From Catenuloplanes niger (GTDB lineage: Bacteria; Actinomycetota; Actinomycetes; Mycobacteriales; Micromonosporaceae): a DNA stretch of 64,000 bases. Below the pieces are notes generated by a model, which worked only from the letters and a program-made list of their open reading frames with translations, ran no database searches and had not been told where the DNA came from. Positions within the stretch are counted from its first letter, which is position 1. Each line of letters begins with the position of its first letter. Shown piece by piece: positions 42,085 through 53,000 of the stretch. A program made the position numbers and the translations under genes. The stretch spans positions 3,977,001 through 4,041,000 of the forward strand of contig NZ_JAVDYC010000001.1 of the NCBI RefSeq assembly GCF_031458255.1, written 5' to 3'.

Positions 42085-43350
42085 TTACCTTCCTGTTCCG
42101 GCGTAGACGACGGCCTCCTCGTTGCCACCGAGGTCGAACGCGTCGTGGATGGAGCGCACGGCGGCGTCCAGGTCGGTGTCGCGGCAGACGACCGAGACCC
42201 GGATCTCCGAAGTGGAGATCATCTCGATGTTCACCCCGGCCTCACCGAGCGAGGAGAAGAACTTGGCGGCGATGCCGGGGTGCGAGCGCATGCCGGCGCC
42301 GATCAGCGAGACCTTGCCGACGTGGTCGTCGTAGAGCAGGCCCTTGAACATGACCTGCTCCTGCACCTTGTTGAGCGCGGCCATCGCGGTCGGGCCGTCC
42401 GCCTTGGGGAGCGTGAACGAGATGTCGGTGCGGCCGGTCCCCTCGGTGGAGACGTTCTGCACGATCATGTCGATGTTGATCTCGGCCTCGGCCACGGTCT
42501 CGAAGATCTTCGCGGCGGCGCCCGGCTCGTCCGGCACGGCGACGATCGTGATCTTCGCTTCGCTGCGGTCGTGGGCGACACCGGTGATCAGTGCGTGCTC
42601 CACAGAAGGGTCCTCCATCGATCCGGTGACCATGGTTCCGGTGTTGTTCGAGTACGACGAGCGCACGTGGATGGGGAGGTTCGCCCGGCGTGCGTACTCG
42701 ACGCTACGCAGGTGGAGCACCTTCGCGCCACAGGCGGCGAGCTCCAGCATCTCCTCGTACGTGATGGTCTTGATGTGCCGCGCGTCGGAGACGATCCGCG
42801 GGTCCGCGGTGTAGACGCCGTCCACGTCCGTGTAGATCTCGCAGACCGAGGCCTCGAGCGCCACCGCGATCGCGACCGCGGTGGTGTCCGACCCGCCGCG
42901 GCCCAGCGTGGTGACGTCCTTGGTGTCCTGCGAGACGCCCTGGAAGCCGGCCACGATCGCGATCGCGCCCTCGTCCAGCGCGGACTGCAGGCGGCCCGGG
43001 GTGACGTCTATGATCCGCGCCCGCCCGTGCACGGACGTGGTCACCACGCCGGCCTGCGAGCCGGTGTAGGAGCGGGCCTCGAAGCCGAGGTTGTGGATCG
43101 CCATCGCCAGCAGCGCCATCGAGATGCGCTCGCCCGCGGTGAGCAGCATGTCCAGCTCACGGCCCGGCGGCAGCGGGCTGACCTGGTGTGCCAGGTCGAG
43201 GAGCTCGTCCGTCGTGTCACCCATCGCGGAGACCACGGCGACGACGTCGTTGCCGGCCTTCCGCGCGGCCACGATGCGCTCGGCGACCCGCTTGATCCGC
43301 TCCGCGTTCGCGACCGAGGAACCGCCGTACTTCTGCACCACGAGCGCCAC
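42085..43350 (-). CDS. lysC: Aspartokinase
   Basis: 421 residues from GTG 43350 (TCTGGAGGGTT upstream). Kinase domain: [82 protein letters not shown]. Two C-terminal ACT domains follow (from about residue 265), probably giving lysine/threonine feedback. An internal ATG ([22 protein letters not shown]) lies where actinobacterial lysC genes often start a separate beta subunit. The operon with asd provides the first two steps of the aspartate family. Confidence 0.97.
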   Translation of the reverse strand: MALVVQKYGGSSVANAERIKRVAERIVAARKAGNDVVAVVSAMGDTTDELLDLAHQVSPLPPGRELDMLLTAGERISMALLAMAIHNLGFEARSYTGSQAGVVTTSVHGRARIIDVTPGRLQSALDEGAIAIVAGFQGVSQDTKDVTTLGRGGSDTTAVAIAVALEASVCEIYTDVDGVYTADPRIVSDARHIKTITYEEMLELAACGAKVLHLRSVEYARRANLPIHVRSSYSNNTGTMVTGSMEDPSVEHALITGVAHDRSEAKITIVAVPDEPGAAAKIFETVAEAEINIDMIVQNVSTEGTGRTDISFTLPKADGPTAMAALNKVQEQVMFKGLLYDDHVGKVSLIGAGMRSHPGIAAKFFSSLGEAGVNIEMISTSEIRVSVVCRDTDLDAAVRSIHDAFDLGGNEEAVVYAGTGR

Positions 43351-43629
43351 GGGTGTTGAACCCTCCAGACGAGACCGACGACAAGAATCCAGAACACGTG
43401 CCGACGCCGCCGGGTGAAGGACCGGCGGCGGCGAGTAAGCCTCACCAGGGTACCGACGAGTTCTCCGACCGGCCGCACACGATCCCACGATCCGGCCGCA
43501 ATCACCGCCTCGACCTGCGACAAGGCGTGCCGAAAGCCGAAAACCGGCGAAAAAACTGGCATCAACCGCCCGGCGTGTCGTGCACGAATGTTCACGATCA
43601 ACCGTACGGGCGCGATCGAGAATGGGCGC

Positions 43630-44418
43630 GTGGAGACGACCCGACCGCTTCCGGTTCTACTCGCACTGCTCGCCGTCGCCACCGCGGCCGGGTGCGGCGG
43701 GGGGCCCGAGCCGGCGGCCGTGGCCTCGCCGGCGCCGACCACCGAGCCACCGCGGCAGGAGAACCCCCGCTCGTCGCTGGCCGCGCGCGCCGCGGCCGCG
43801 GAGGACTCCTCGGTCGTCGCCACGTACACGCTCACCGAGGGCGGCGGCACCCCCCGCGCGGTGATCGTCACGCTGGCGACGGACCGCAGCTGGCGGGTGG
43901 ACATCGCGGGCGGCGCGATGGGCGGCCTGGCGGACGTGTCGGTGGCGGTCAACGGCCAGGGCCTGTTCCAGTGCGCGCTGCCGTCCGAGACCCGCCCGGT
44001 CTCGCCGGTCTGCATCCGGGTCGCGGACCCGGACGGCACGCTGCCGAAGCACATCGACCCGCGCGTGCAGCACGCGTTCACGGACTGGCGCGCGGTGCTG
44101 ACCGACCGGGACGCGCCGCTGTCCGTGTCGCTGGCGAAGCCGGTCGCGGACGGCATCTCCGGCCAGTGTTACGCGGTCGAGTCGACCTACGCCTCGCTGG
44201 ACGCGCCGCTGGACACCGGCATCTACTGCTACAACGAGACCGGCGTGCTGACCGGCGCGAAGCTGAGCTTCGGCACGCTGGCGCTGGCCCAGACGCCGGT
44301 CACCGGCCCGGGCACCATCACGCTGCCCGGGCCGGTGACGACCGGGCCGGCGCTCGGCATGGCCACTCCGCCACCCCGGACCGCGACACCATCAGCGGGT
44401 ACGCAGGCGGGCGGATAA
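43630..44418 (+). CDS. Putative lipoprotein
   Basis: 262 residues from GTG 43630. The signal peptide [21 protein letters not shown] ends in a lipobox Cys. A Pro-rich tether ([16 protein letters not shown]) follows, then a soluble domain with two Cys pairs ([29 protein letters not shown] ... GIYCYNE) and a Thr/Pro-rich C-terminal tail. No enzyme family was recognised. The segment [26 protein letters not shown] begins a fold reminiscent of LppX/LprG-like lipid carriers; weak evidence. It is divergent from lysC. Confidence 0.8.
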   Translation: METTRPLPVLLALLAVATAAGCGGGPEPAAVASPAPTTEPPRQENPRSSLAARAAAAEDSSVVATYTLTEGGGTPRAVIVTLATDRSWRVDIAGGAMGGLADVSVAVNGQGLFQCALPSETRPVSPVCIRVADPDGTLPKHIDPRVQHAFTDWRAVLTDRDAPLSVSLAKPVADGISGQCYAVESTYASLDAPLDTGIYCYNETGVLTGAKLSFGTLALAQTPVTGPGTITLPGPVTTGPALGMATPPPRTATPSAGTQAGG

Positions 44419-44470
44419 CAGCATCGTGTATTCGCCAGTGCGGAGTGGATCACGTAGGGTGGAGACCGTC

Positions 44471-44542
44471 ATGTGGCAGCAGGCTCTCCTCCTTCGCCGC
44501 CGCGACGAGGCCCCATCCCTGGCCGGCACCTCGTCGCGGTGA
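44471..44542 (+). CDS. leuL: Leucine leader peptide
   Basis: 23-codon frame MWQQALLLRRRDEAPSLAGT followed by SSR and TGA. Three adjacent Leu codons (CTC CTC CTT, 44486-44494) sit 5 nt before the ascending arm of a hairpin. Such Leu-run leaders precede leuA in many actinobacteria and control it by ribosome-mediated attenuation: stalling at Leu codons when charged tRNA-Leu is scarce. The peptide has no other expected function. Confidence 0.8.
   Translation: MWQQALLLRRRDEAPSLAGTSSR
44500..44539 (+). promoter_or_regulatory. Attenuator hairpin in the leuA leader
   Basis: Perfect 11-bp stem CCGCGACGAGG (44500-44510) / CCTCGTCGCGG (44529-44539), its first arm starting just after the Leu codons. 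A second small hairpin (AGTCGG-CCC-CCGACT, 44583-44597) and a GATCTAG/CTAGATC pair (44541-44547, 44595-44601) could be alternatives. Confidence 0.7.
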
Positions 44543-44622
44543 TCTAGCGCGCGCCCACGACCACGATTCGCCAGCGCCCGCCAGTCGGCCCCCGACTAGA
44601 TCAATCTCGAGCGAAGCTCTGA

Positions 44623-46374
<1,752 letters not shown>

Positions 46375-46379
46375 GCACT

Positions 46380-46413
46380 CCGGGTAGGGGCCGGCACCCC
46401 GGCCCCTACCCGG
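46380..46413 (+). terminator. Terminator after leuA
   Basis: Perfect 15-bp stem CCGGGTAGGGGCCGG / CCGGCCCCTACCCGG with a CACC loop, starting 5 nt after the leuA stop. Confidence 0.85.
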
Positions 46414-46480
46414 GTCACAGCCCCCCGGTCACAGCCCCCCGGTCACAGCCCCTCGGTCACAGCCCCTCGGTCACAGCGCG
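46413..46480 (+). repeat. 14-bp tandem repeat (GGTCACAGCCCCYC, ~5 copies)
   Basis: Units start at 46413, 46427, 46441, 46455 and 46469. The last contains the complement of the L,D-transpeptidase TGA stop, so the array appears to be an expansion at the 3' end of that gene. Confidence 0.85.
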
Positions 46481-47643
46481 CTGCCGGCCTTGAAGTCCTC
46501 CCAGGACATGTTCCATGCGGTCCAGCCGTCGCCGACCGGCAGCTTCTCCTCGGTGCCCTTGATCACCACGGGGTCGCCGACCCGGGTCCACTCGAAGATC
46601 CACTTGCCGCCGCTGTCCGAGACGTTCACGCAACCGTGCGAGACGTTCCGCCGGCCCTGGTCCGCGTTCGACCACGGCGCCGCGTGGATGAACTGCCCGC
46701 TCCAGGTGAGCCGCTCCGCGAACTGCACGTCGGTGCGGTAGCCGTCCGCGGACGAGGCCGGGACGCCGTACGTCGACGAGTCGAACGTGGTCTTCTCCAG
46801 CCGCTCGATGATCACCATGGTCCCGGAGAACGACGGTGCGGACGGCTTGCCCAGGCTCACCGGGTACGTCTGCAGCGTCTTGCCGTCCTCCACCGCGGTC
46901 AGCTTCTTGCTCGCGTTGTCCACCTGGATCTCGCGGCGCTTGGTGTCGATCGACGCGGTGAGGTCGACGTCGACCTTGCCGTACCGGCCGCCGCCGACCG
47001 GCAGTCCGCCGAGCCCGAGCCGGATGGTCAGCTTCGTCCCCGGCTGCCAGTACTTCTCCGGCCGGTACTCGACCTGGATGTCGCTGTCCCAGTGCCAGAC
47101 GCCCTCCTGCGGCGGGTCGCTCCGCACGAACAGCCGCCGCTCGACCGCGGCCCGGTCCGCCTCCTTGACGCCGCCCTGCCCGAACTCCACCACGATCGGC
47201 ATGGCCTGCCCGTACGTCTTGCCGTCGGCCATGAAGATCTGCGCGTCCATCCGGTTCCCCGGCCGGGACATCGTGGTGAACGTGCCGGTGGACGTGCGGT
47301 CCCCGGCGGTCGCCCGCACCGTGTACGTCGTGTCGTAGCTGAGCGGGTCGGCCGGGACCCAGGTGCTGCCGTCCGCACGCAGCTCGCCCTCGACCACCGC
47401 GCCCTCGCCGTCGGTCAGCGCGACCTCGGTCAGCGCGCCGCCGTCCGCCAGGCCGATCTCCGCCGAGACCGGCACGTTCGTCTCCCGGTCGGCCGGGGTG
47501 AGCGCCAGCGGTGCGGCCGCGCTGCTCGGCGCCTCCGCCGCGCCGCCGCCGGGCCCCGCCGAGTCGTCGTCACCGCAGGCCGCGAGCCCGAGGGCAAGCG
47601 CCGGGACCAGGGCCAGGCTCAGTGCTCGGGTAACCAGTCGCAT
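46471..47643 (-). CDS. L,D-transpeptidase lipoprotein
   Basis: 390 residues from ATG 47643. Lipoprotein signal RLVTRALSLALVPALALGLAAC. Two Ig-like domains (about 55-240; LTPADRETNVPVSAEIGLADGG, SYDTTYTVRATAGDRTSTGTFTT) precede the YkuD catalytic domain. Its active site is YGVPASSADGY..., FIHAAPWSNADQGRRNVSHGCVNVS (HGCV Cys nucleophile). This is the layout of mycobacterial LdtMt2-like enzymes, which form 3-3 DAP cross-links outside the membrane and tolerate most beta-lactams except carbapenems. It lies downstream of the LPMO gene on the same strand; a terminator separates them. Confidence 0.95.
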   Translation of the reverse strand: MRLVTRALSLALVPALALGLAACGDDDSAGPGGGAAEAPSSAAAPLALTPADRETNVPVSAEIGLADGGALTEVALTDGEGAVVEGELRADGSTWVPADPLSYDTTYTVRATAGDRTSTGTFTTMSRPGNRMDAQIFMADGKTYGQAMPIVVEFGQGGVKEADRAAVERRLFVRSDPPQEGVWHWDSDIQVEYRPEKYWQPGTKLTIRLGLGGLPVGGGRYGKVDVDLTASIDTKRREIQVDNASKKLTAVEDGKTLQTYPVSLGKPSAPSFSGTMVIIERLEKTTFDSSTYGVPASSADGYRTDVQFAERLTWSGQFIHAAPWSNADQGRRNVSHGCVNVSDSGGKWIFEWTRVGDPVVIKGTEEKLPVGDGWTAWNMSWEDFKAGSAL

Positions 47644-47690
47644 TCGTCCATCCTGCGACGACTGTCCCGTTCCTGCCACCCGATCGGCGG

Positions 47691-47720
47691 GACGGGGCCC
47701 GCGGTTCCGCGAGCCCCGTC
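47691..47720 (-). terminator. Terminator after the LPMO gene
   Basis: 14-bp stem GACGGGGCTCGCGG / CCGCGGGCCCCGTC (minus strand) with one mismatch and a tiny loop, 12 nt after the LPMO stop. Confidence 0.75.
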
Positions 47721-47731
47721 GACGACACCGA

Positions 47732-48844
47732 TCAGGTCAGGGTGCAGCTGACCTGGGGCAATCCGGTTCCGTTGGCGACGAAACCGAACGTGGTGCTGCC
47801 CTCCGGCGCGATCGCGCCGTTCCAGTTCACGTTCCGAACCGTGACGGAACTGCCGCTGCCGCTCATCGTGCCGTTCCACAAACTGCTGATCGTGTACGTA
47901 CTGGGCAGCGTCAACGTGGCGGTCCAGCCACCCGACGTGGCCGTGTTGTGGTTCATGACCTCCACCTGGCCCTGCATGCCACCGTTCCACGCGCTGACCA
48001 CGCTGTAGATCGCCATGCAGCCGTTCCCCGGGTGACCGGTGGTCGGCGGCGGCGTGGTCGGCGCGGCCGTGGTCGGCGCCGGAGTCGTCGGGCGCGGTGA
48101 GGGCGTGCCGGTGGTCGGGGTCGGCGTCACGGTCCCGCCGCCCTTCACGCCGGTGACCTCGCCGTTGCCGCCGTCGAAGACCACGTCGGAGCAGCCGTAG
48201 AACGTCTCCTGGCTGTCCGAGCGCGACCACACCGAGTAGATGATGTGGCGACCGCTCTTACCGGACGGCAGGTTGCCCGACCAGTAGTAGTGACCGTCGT
48301 TCGAGCCGACCGGGCCGTTCTGCGGCGGGTTCGTCACCTGCAGGAACGGCGTGTCCGCGAGGTCGTCCCAGGCGAGCGGCTGCGACGGGTCCCACCCGTC
48401 GTTCGTGATGTACATGCTGAACGTGCCCGGGTGGTGCGCCCAGTTGCTGTACCGCCAGCTCCACGGAGCGCCCGAGGTCAGGTGGGTGAGCGGCCAGTCG
48501 CCGGGCACGTTGAAGCCGGTGAAGTTCGTGTTCCCGCCGGAGCAGAGCTGGCCGTCCGGGATGAACCCTTCCATCCGGCCGGCCCCGTCGGAGCGCAGCA
48601 CGGAGAACCAGTTGTAGAGCACGTTCGTACCGCTGATGGTGGTCGCGGCACGGCAGGCGGAGTTCTGCGGGACGATCTGGCCGGTCGAGTCGAGCCCGTC
48701 CTGCCAGCACATGTACGTGCGGGAGCCGGGCCTCATCATCGCCCCGTGCGCCTCAGCCGCGGACGGCGGACTGATCACGGTGACGAGCCCGGCGGCCAGC
48801 ACGGAGGCGGCGAAGTAGGCGGCCGCCCTGCGTCGAAGATTCAC
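47732..48844 (-). CDS. AA10 lytic polysaccharide monooxygenase with C-terminal CBM2
   Basis: 370 residues from GTG 48844 (GGAAGGAAG upstream). Signal peptide ends SAAEA, leaving His as mature residue 1 (HGAMMRPGSRTYMCWQDGL), half of the copper-binding His-brace. The second His is expected in SNWAHHPGTFSMYITNDGWDP. The AA10 domain ends at about residue 235. A Thr/Pro linker (TPTPTTGTPSPRPTTPAPTT) joins it to a CBM2 (CMAIYSVVSAWNGGMQGQVEVMNHNTA ... TISSLWNGTMSGSGSSVTVRNVNWNGAI). It oxidatively cuts crystalline cellulose or chitin outside the cell; CBM2 favours cellulose. It is divergent from a YcnI-like gene. Confidence 0.96.
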   Translation of the reverse strand: MNLRRRAAAYFAASVLAAGLVTVISPPSAAEAHGAMMRPGSRTYMCWQDGLDSTGQIVPQNSACRAATTISGTNVLYNWFSVLRSDGAGRMEGFIPDGQLCSGGNTNFTGFNVPGDWPLTHLTSGAPWSWRYSNWAHHPGTFSMYITNDGWDPSQPLAWDDLADTPFLQVTNPPQNGPVGSNDGHYYWSGNLPSGKSGRHIIYSVWSRSDSQETFYGCSDVVFDGGNGEVTGVKGGGTVTPTPTTGTPSPRPTTPAPTTAAPTTPPPTTGHPGNGCMAIYSVVSAWNGGMQGQVEVMNHNTATSGGWTATLTLPSTYTISSLWNGTMSGSGSSVTVRNVNWNGAIAPEGSTTFGFVANGTGLPQVSCTLT

Positions 48845-49011
48845 GATGGGTGCTTCCTTCCACGGTGTTGCCGAAAAGGTGGGAAGCGCAGCCCCGGCTC
48901 GACGACGCGTCAGCCCCCGCGTCGCCACCGCCATTCTCACAAACCGATAGGCAAACCTCAATCTGTGCGGCGGATTGAACCAAACCGGGGTCCGCATCCG
49001 AACTACCCGTC

Positions 49012-49974
49012 ATGAGGTGCTGGCTCGGCAAGTCCCTGGCAGGTGCGGCCCTCGCCCTCGCGGCGGGAGCGCTCGCACTCCCCACGCCCGCGTCCGCGGA
49101 CGTGACGGTCGACCCGGACGTGAGCGTCCAGGGCGGCGCTCCCCGGCTGACCTTCACGGTGACGAACGGCAGCCCGAAGGCCACGCTCGACGAGGTCGTG
49201 CTGACCATGCCCGACTCGATGCCGATCGCGGAGACGTATCCGCTGTCGATCGACGACTGGGCGCCCCGGATCAGCTGGAAGAAGCTCGACACCCCGCTGC
49301 AGGGCGTGCACAGCAGCAAGGTCACCGAAGCCGTGTCGGACATCACCTGGTTCGCCATGCCCGGCAAGGGCGCCAAACCGGGCCAGTCCGCCGAACTGCT
49401 GGTCACGCTGGGTCCGCTGCCCGTCGCCGAGCAGGTGGTCTTCACCGTCACCGAGAAGTACGACGACGGCACCACCGTGGTGAACGACGTGGTGCCCGCG
49501 GCCGGTGCGTCCGCGCCGAACGCCGCGGCCGTGCTGCGGCTCATCCCGGACACGATCAGCGACTCGAACGGCGGTCACCACGGCGGCGGCACCGCCACGG
49601 AGACGCAGAACGTCGCGTCCGTCACCGACACCGGTTCGAACGCCGGGCTCTGGGTCGGGATCGCCGGCCTGCTGGTGGGTCTGGCCGGCGGCGGCGCGAT
49701 CATGTGGTTCATCGCACGCCGGAAGCCGGCCACCGCGCCGGCCACCGCCGGATCCGCCGATGCCGGGTCCACCACCGCCGGTGCTGGTTCCGCCACCGCC
49801 GGTGCCGGTTCCGCCGGTGCTGGGTCCGCCGCGGCCGGGTCGGACGCGTCGGAGAAGCCGGCTCAGCCGGACTCCGTCTGGCGCTACCGCGGCGACTCCC
49901 CCACGCCGGAGGCCGAGACCTCCGCCGGCGAGGCCGCGCCCACGATCCGGGCGGCGGCCGGAAAGACGTCCTGA
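49012..49974 (+). CDS. YcnI-like (DUF1775) membrane-anchored protein lacking the N-terminal His
   Basis: 320 residues from ATG 49012. The signal peptide ends PASA. The beta-sandwich domain has VTVDPDVSVQGGAPRLTFTVTN, LPVAEQVVFTVTEKYDDGTTVVN and WFAMPGK, followed by a C-terminal transmembrane helix (GLWVGIAGLLVGLAGGGAIMWFI) and an Ala/Gly/Ser-rich tail. YcnI proteins bind copper through the mature N-terminal His. Here the mature protein begins Asp-Val-Thr-Val, so that ligand is missing. The divergent neighbour is a copper enzyme (LPMO), which keeps a copper link plausible. A strong terminator follows. Confidence 0.82.
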   Translation: MRCWLGKSLAGAALALAAGALALPTPASADVTVDPDVSVQGGAPRLTFTVTNGSPKATLDEVVLTMPDSMPIAETYPLSIDDWAPRISWKKLDTPLQGVHSSKVTEAVSDITWFAMPGKGAKPGQSAELLVTLGPLPVAEQVVFTVTEKYDDGTTVVNDVVPAAGASAPNAAAVLRLIPDTISDSNGGHHGGGTATETQNVASVTDTGSNAGLWVGIAGLLVGLAGGGAIMWFIARRKPATAPATAGSADAGSTTAGAGSATAGAGSAGAGSAAAGSDASEKPAQPDSVWRYRGDSPTPEAETSAGEAAPTIRAAAGKTS

Positions 49975-49993
49975 TCGGTTCGACAGGGCTGAC

Positions 49994-50023
49994 GTGGCCG
50001 CGCTCCGGACGGAGCGCGGCCAC
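49994..50023 (+). terminator. Terminator after the YcnI-like gene
   Basis: GTGGCCGCGCTCCG followed by its exact complement, separated by GA: a 14-bp arm hairpin. Confidence 0.85.
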
Positions 50024-50043
50024 GCTTGTCCTAGATTGATCGC

Positions 50044-53000
50044 GTGACGGTGACGTTCGGTGTGCTCGGCCCGCTCGCGGCCGCGTACCATGACGGCCGG
50101 CCCGTCCCGCTGCGCGGCAACCGCCAGCGCGCGGTCCTCGCCCGGTTGCTGGTCACACACGGCCGCGTCGTCCCGGTGGACACGCTCGTCGACGACCTCT
50201 GGGCGGACGCGCCGCCGGACCGCGCGGTCGCCGCGATCCGCACGTTCGTCGCCGACCTGCGCCGCGCGCTCGAACCGGACCGGCCGCCCCGCCGCCCATC
50301 GGAACTGCTGGTCACCGCGCCGATCGGCTACGCGCTGCACGCGGCCTCGACCGACGCCGGCCGCTTCACCGACGCGGTGCACGAGGCCGCCGACCTGGCC
50401 CCCGAGGCCGCGCTGACCCGGCTGGACGACGCGCTGGCGCTGTGGCGCGGCCCCGCCTACGACGAGTTCGCGGCCGAGGGCTGGACCCGCGCGGAGATCG
50501 ACCGCCTGGACGAGCTGCGCGCACTGGCGGTGGAACGCCGCGCGGCCGCGCTGCTCGACCTGTCCCGCCCCGCCGACGCCGTCCCGTCGCTGCGCGCCCA
50601 CACCGCCGACGCGCCGCTCCGCGAGGAGGCGTGGCATCTGCTGGCGACCGCGCTCTACCGCACCGGCCGCCAGGGCGACGCGCTCGCCGCGCTCCGCACC
50701 GCCCGCGACACCCTCGCCGACCAGCTCGGCGTCGACCCCGGCCCGCGCCTGCGCGCGCTCGAGTCCGCCATCCTGACCCAAGATCCAAACCTGGAGAACC
50801 CCTCGACGGTACGGCCGGTCGCGCGCATCGTCCCCACTCCGACGACCCGGAGAGCGCCGTCCACCCCGGAGCCGCGCGCCACCTCCCCGGCCCACCCCGC
50901 CGGCCACGCCGCGGAGCCGGTGGGCCACGTCGAGCGGGCCGGGCGGGTTCCGGGCTTCGTGGGTCGTGCGGCGGAGAAGGAGCGGCTCGTGGACGCGGCC
51001 CGCACGGCGGAGCGACGGCGGCGTCCGGCGCTGGCGCTCGTCTCCGGTGACGCCGGCGCCGGCAAGACGGCCCTGGCCGAATCGCTCGCCGCGGACCTCG
51101 CCGCCGGCGGCTGGACCACCGTGTGGGGTCGCTGCCCCGAATACGAGGACGCGCCCGTCGCCTGGCCCTGGTTCCAGATCAGCGACGCGCTGTCCGCCGG
51201 GGACGACCTGCTCTCCGGCGCGGCGGAGGATCCCGCGGCGGCCCGGTTCCGGCTGCGGCGGATGCTGGCGGCGCTGGTGGAGGCCGCGGCCGGGCGAGCG
51301 CCCGTGCTCGTGGTGCTGGACGACCTGCACTGGGCGGACGAGGGCACGCTCGACCTGCTGGCCGGGTTGCTCGCCGGCCCTGACGCGGCCGGCGGGCCGG
51401 TGCTGGTCGTCGGCACCTACCGGGCCACCGAGGTCACACCGGACCTGGCCGCTGCCCTGGCCCGGCTCGCCCGGGTCGAGCCGGCCCGCGTCCACCTGGA
51501 CGGGCTGCCCGCCGGCGCGACCGGTGACCTGGCCGCGGCGGTCACCGGGCACGATCTCGCGCCGGACGTGGTGGAGCGGCTGCACCGGCGTACCGGCGGT
51601 AACCCGTTCTTCGTCCGGGAACTGGCCCGGGTGCTGGCCGCCGAGGGCGTGGAGGCGCTGGCCCGCGTGCCCGCCGGCGTGCGTGACGTGCTCCGGCACC
51701 GCCTCGTCCGGCTGCCGGAACCCGCGGGTGAGCTGCTGCGCCGCGCCGCCGTGCTCGGTCGCGACATCGACCCGGACGTGCTGGCCGCGCTGTCCGGTCT
51801 GGGCGACGACGACCTGTTGGACGCGCTGGACCAGGCCGTCGCGGCCGGACTGCTGACCGAGGCGGCCGGGCAACTGCGGTTCACGCACATCCTGGTGCGG
51901 GACACGCTCTACGGTGACCTGTCCGCGTTGCGGCGGTCCCGGTGGCACGCCGCGGCCGGCGCCGCGCTGGAACGGCTGCGCCCGGACGACCCCGGCCCGC
52001 TGGCACACCACTTCTCGCTGGCCGGTGCCGGGCACGCCGCGCAGGCGGCCCGATATGCCCGGGCCGCCGCCGAGCAGGCGGAACGCCGCGGCGACCCGCA
52101 CGAGGCGGCCCGCATGTGGCAGCGCGCCCTGGACGCGCACGACGCGGCCACCGGCACCCAGTCACCCCCGGCCGACGGCGACGCACCACCCTCGACCGCG
52201 CCGGCCGACGATACGCGGGCCGGCAACACACCGGCCGGGAACGCGCGGGTCGGCGACGCACAAGCCGGGAACGCGCGGGAGAGGCTGACCGCGGTGATGG
52301 GGCTGGGGCGGGCGCTGGCGGTGGTCGGGCGGCTGGCGGAGGCGCGGCGGCACCGGGCGGACGCGATCGACGCCGCGGAGGCACTCGGTGATCCGGTGGC
52401 GGCGGCGATCGCGGTGACCTCGTTCGAGGTGCCGGCGGTGTGGCCCCGCAACGACGACGAGGAACTCTCGGCACGGATCGTGGCGGCGGCCGAACGGGCA
52501 CTCGCGGCGCTGGACCGCGCGGAACGCGACGGACAGAGCGACCGCACGGAGCACGACGGACGGAGCGACCGCACGGAGCACGACGGACCGAGTGACCGCG
52601 CGGAGCGCGACGGGACGGGTGCGGGTGGCCCCGACGGTGCGGATCGCAAGCTCGGTGCGGGGTGGATGCGGGCGGGCGGTCGTACCGCTGATGGGGCTGT
52701 TGAACTGTCCGCCGAAGGCGGGGTCCGGCTGCGCAGCAGGCTGCTCAGCACGATCGCGATGGAACTGCGCGGCGGCACCGGCACGCGTGGCGAGACCGCG
52801 GCGCGCGAGGCGGAACGGCTGGCCCGCGCGTCCGGTGCACCGGAACTGCTGGCGTTCGCGCTGAACGCCCGGTTCATGCACTGCTTCGGCCCGGCCGGCC
52901 GGTCCGCGGAACGGGCCGCGATCGGCGCCGAGCTCGCCGCGCTGGCCGCACGGCATCGGCTGGTCACGTTCGAGGTGCTCGGCCACCTCATCCTGTTGCA

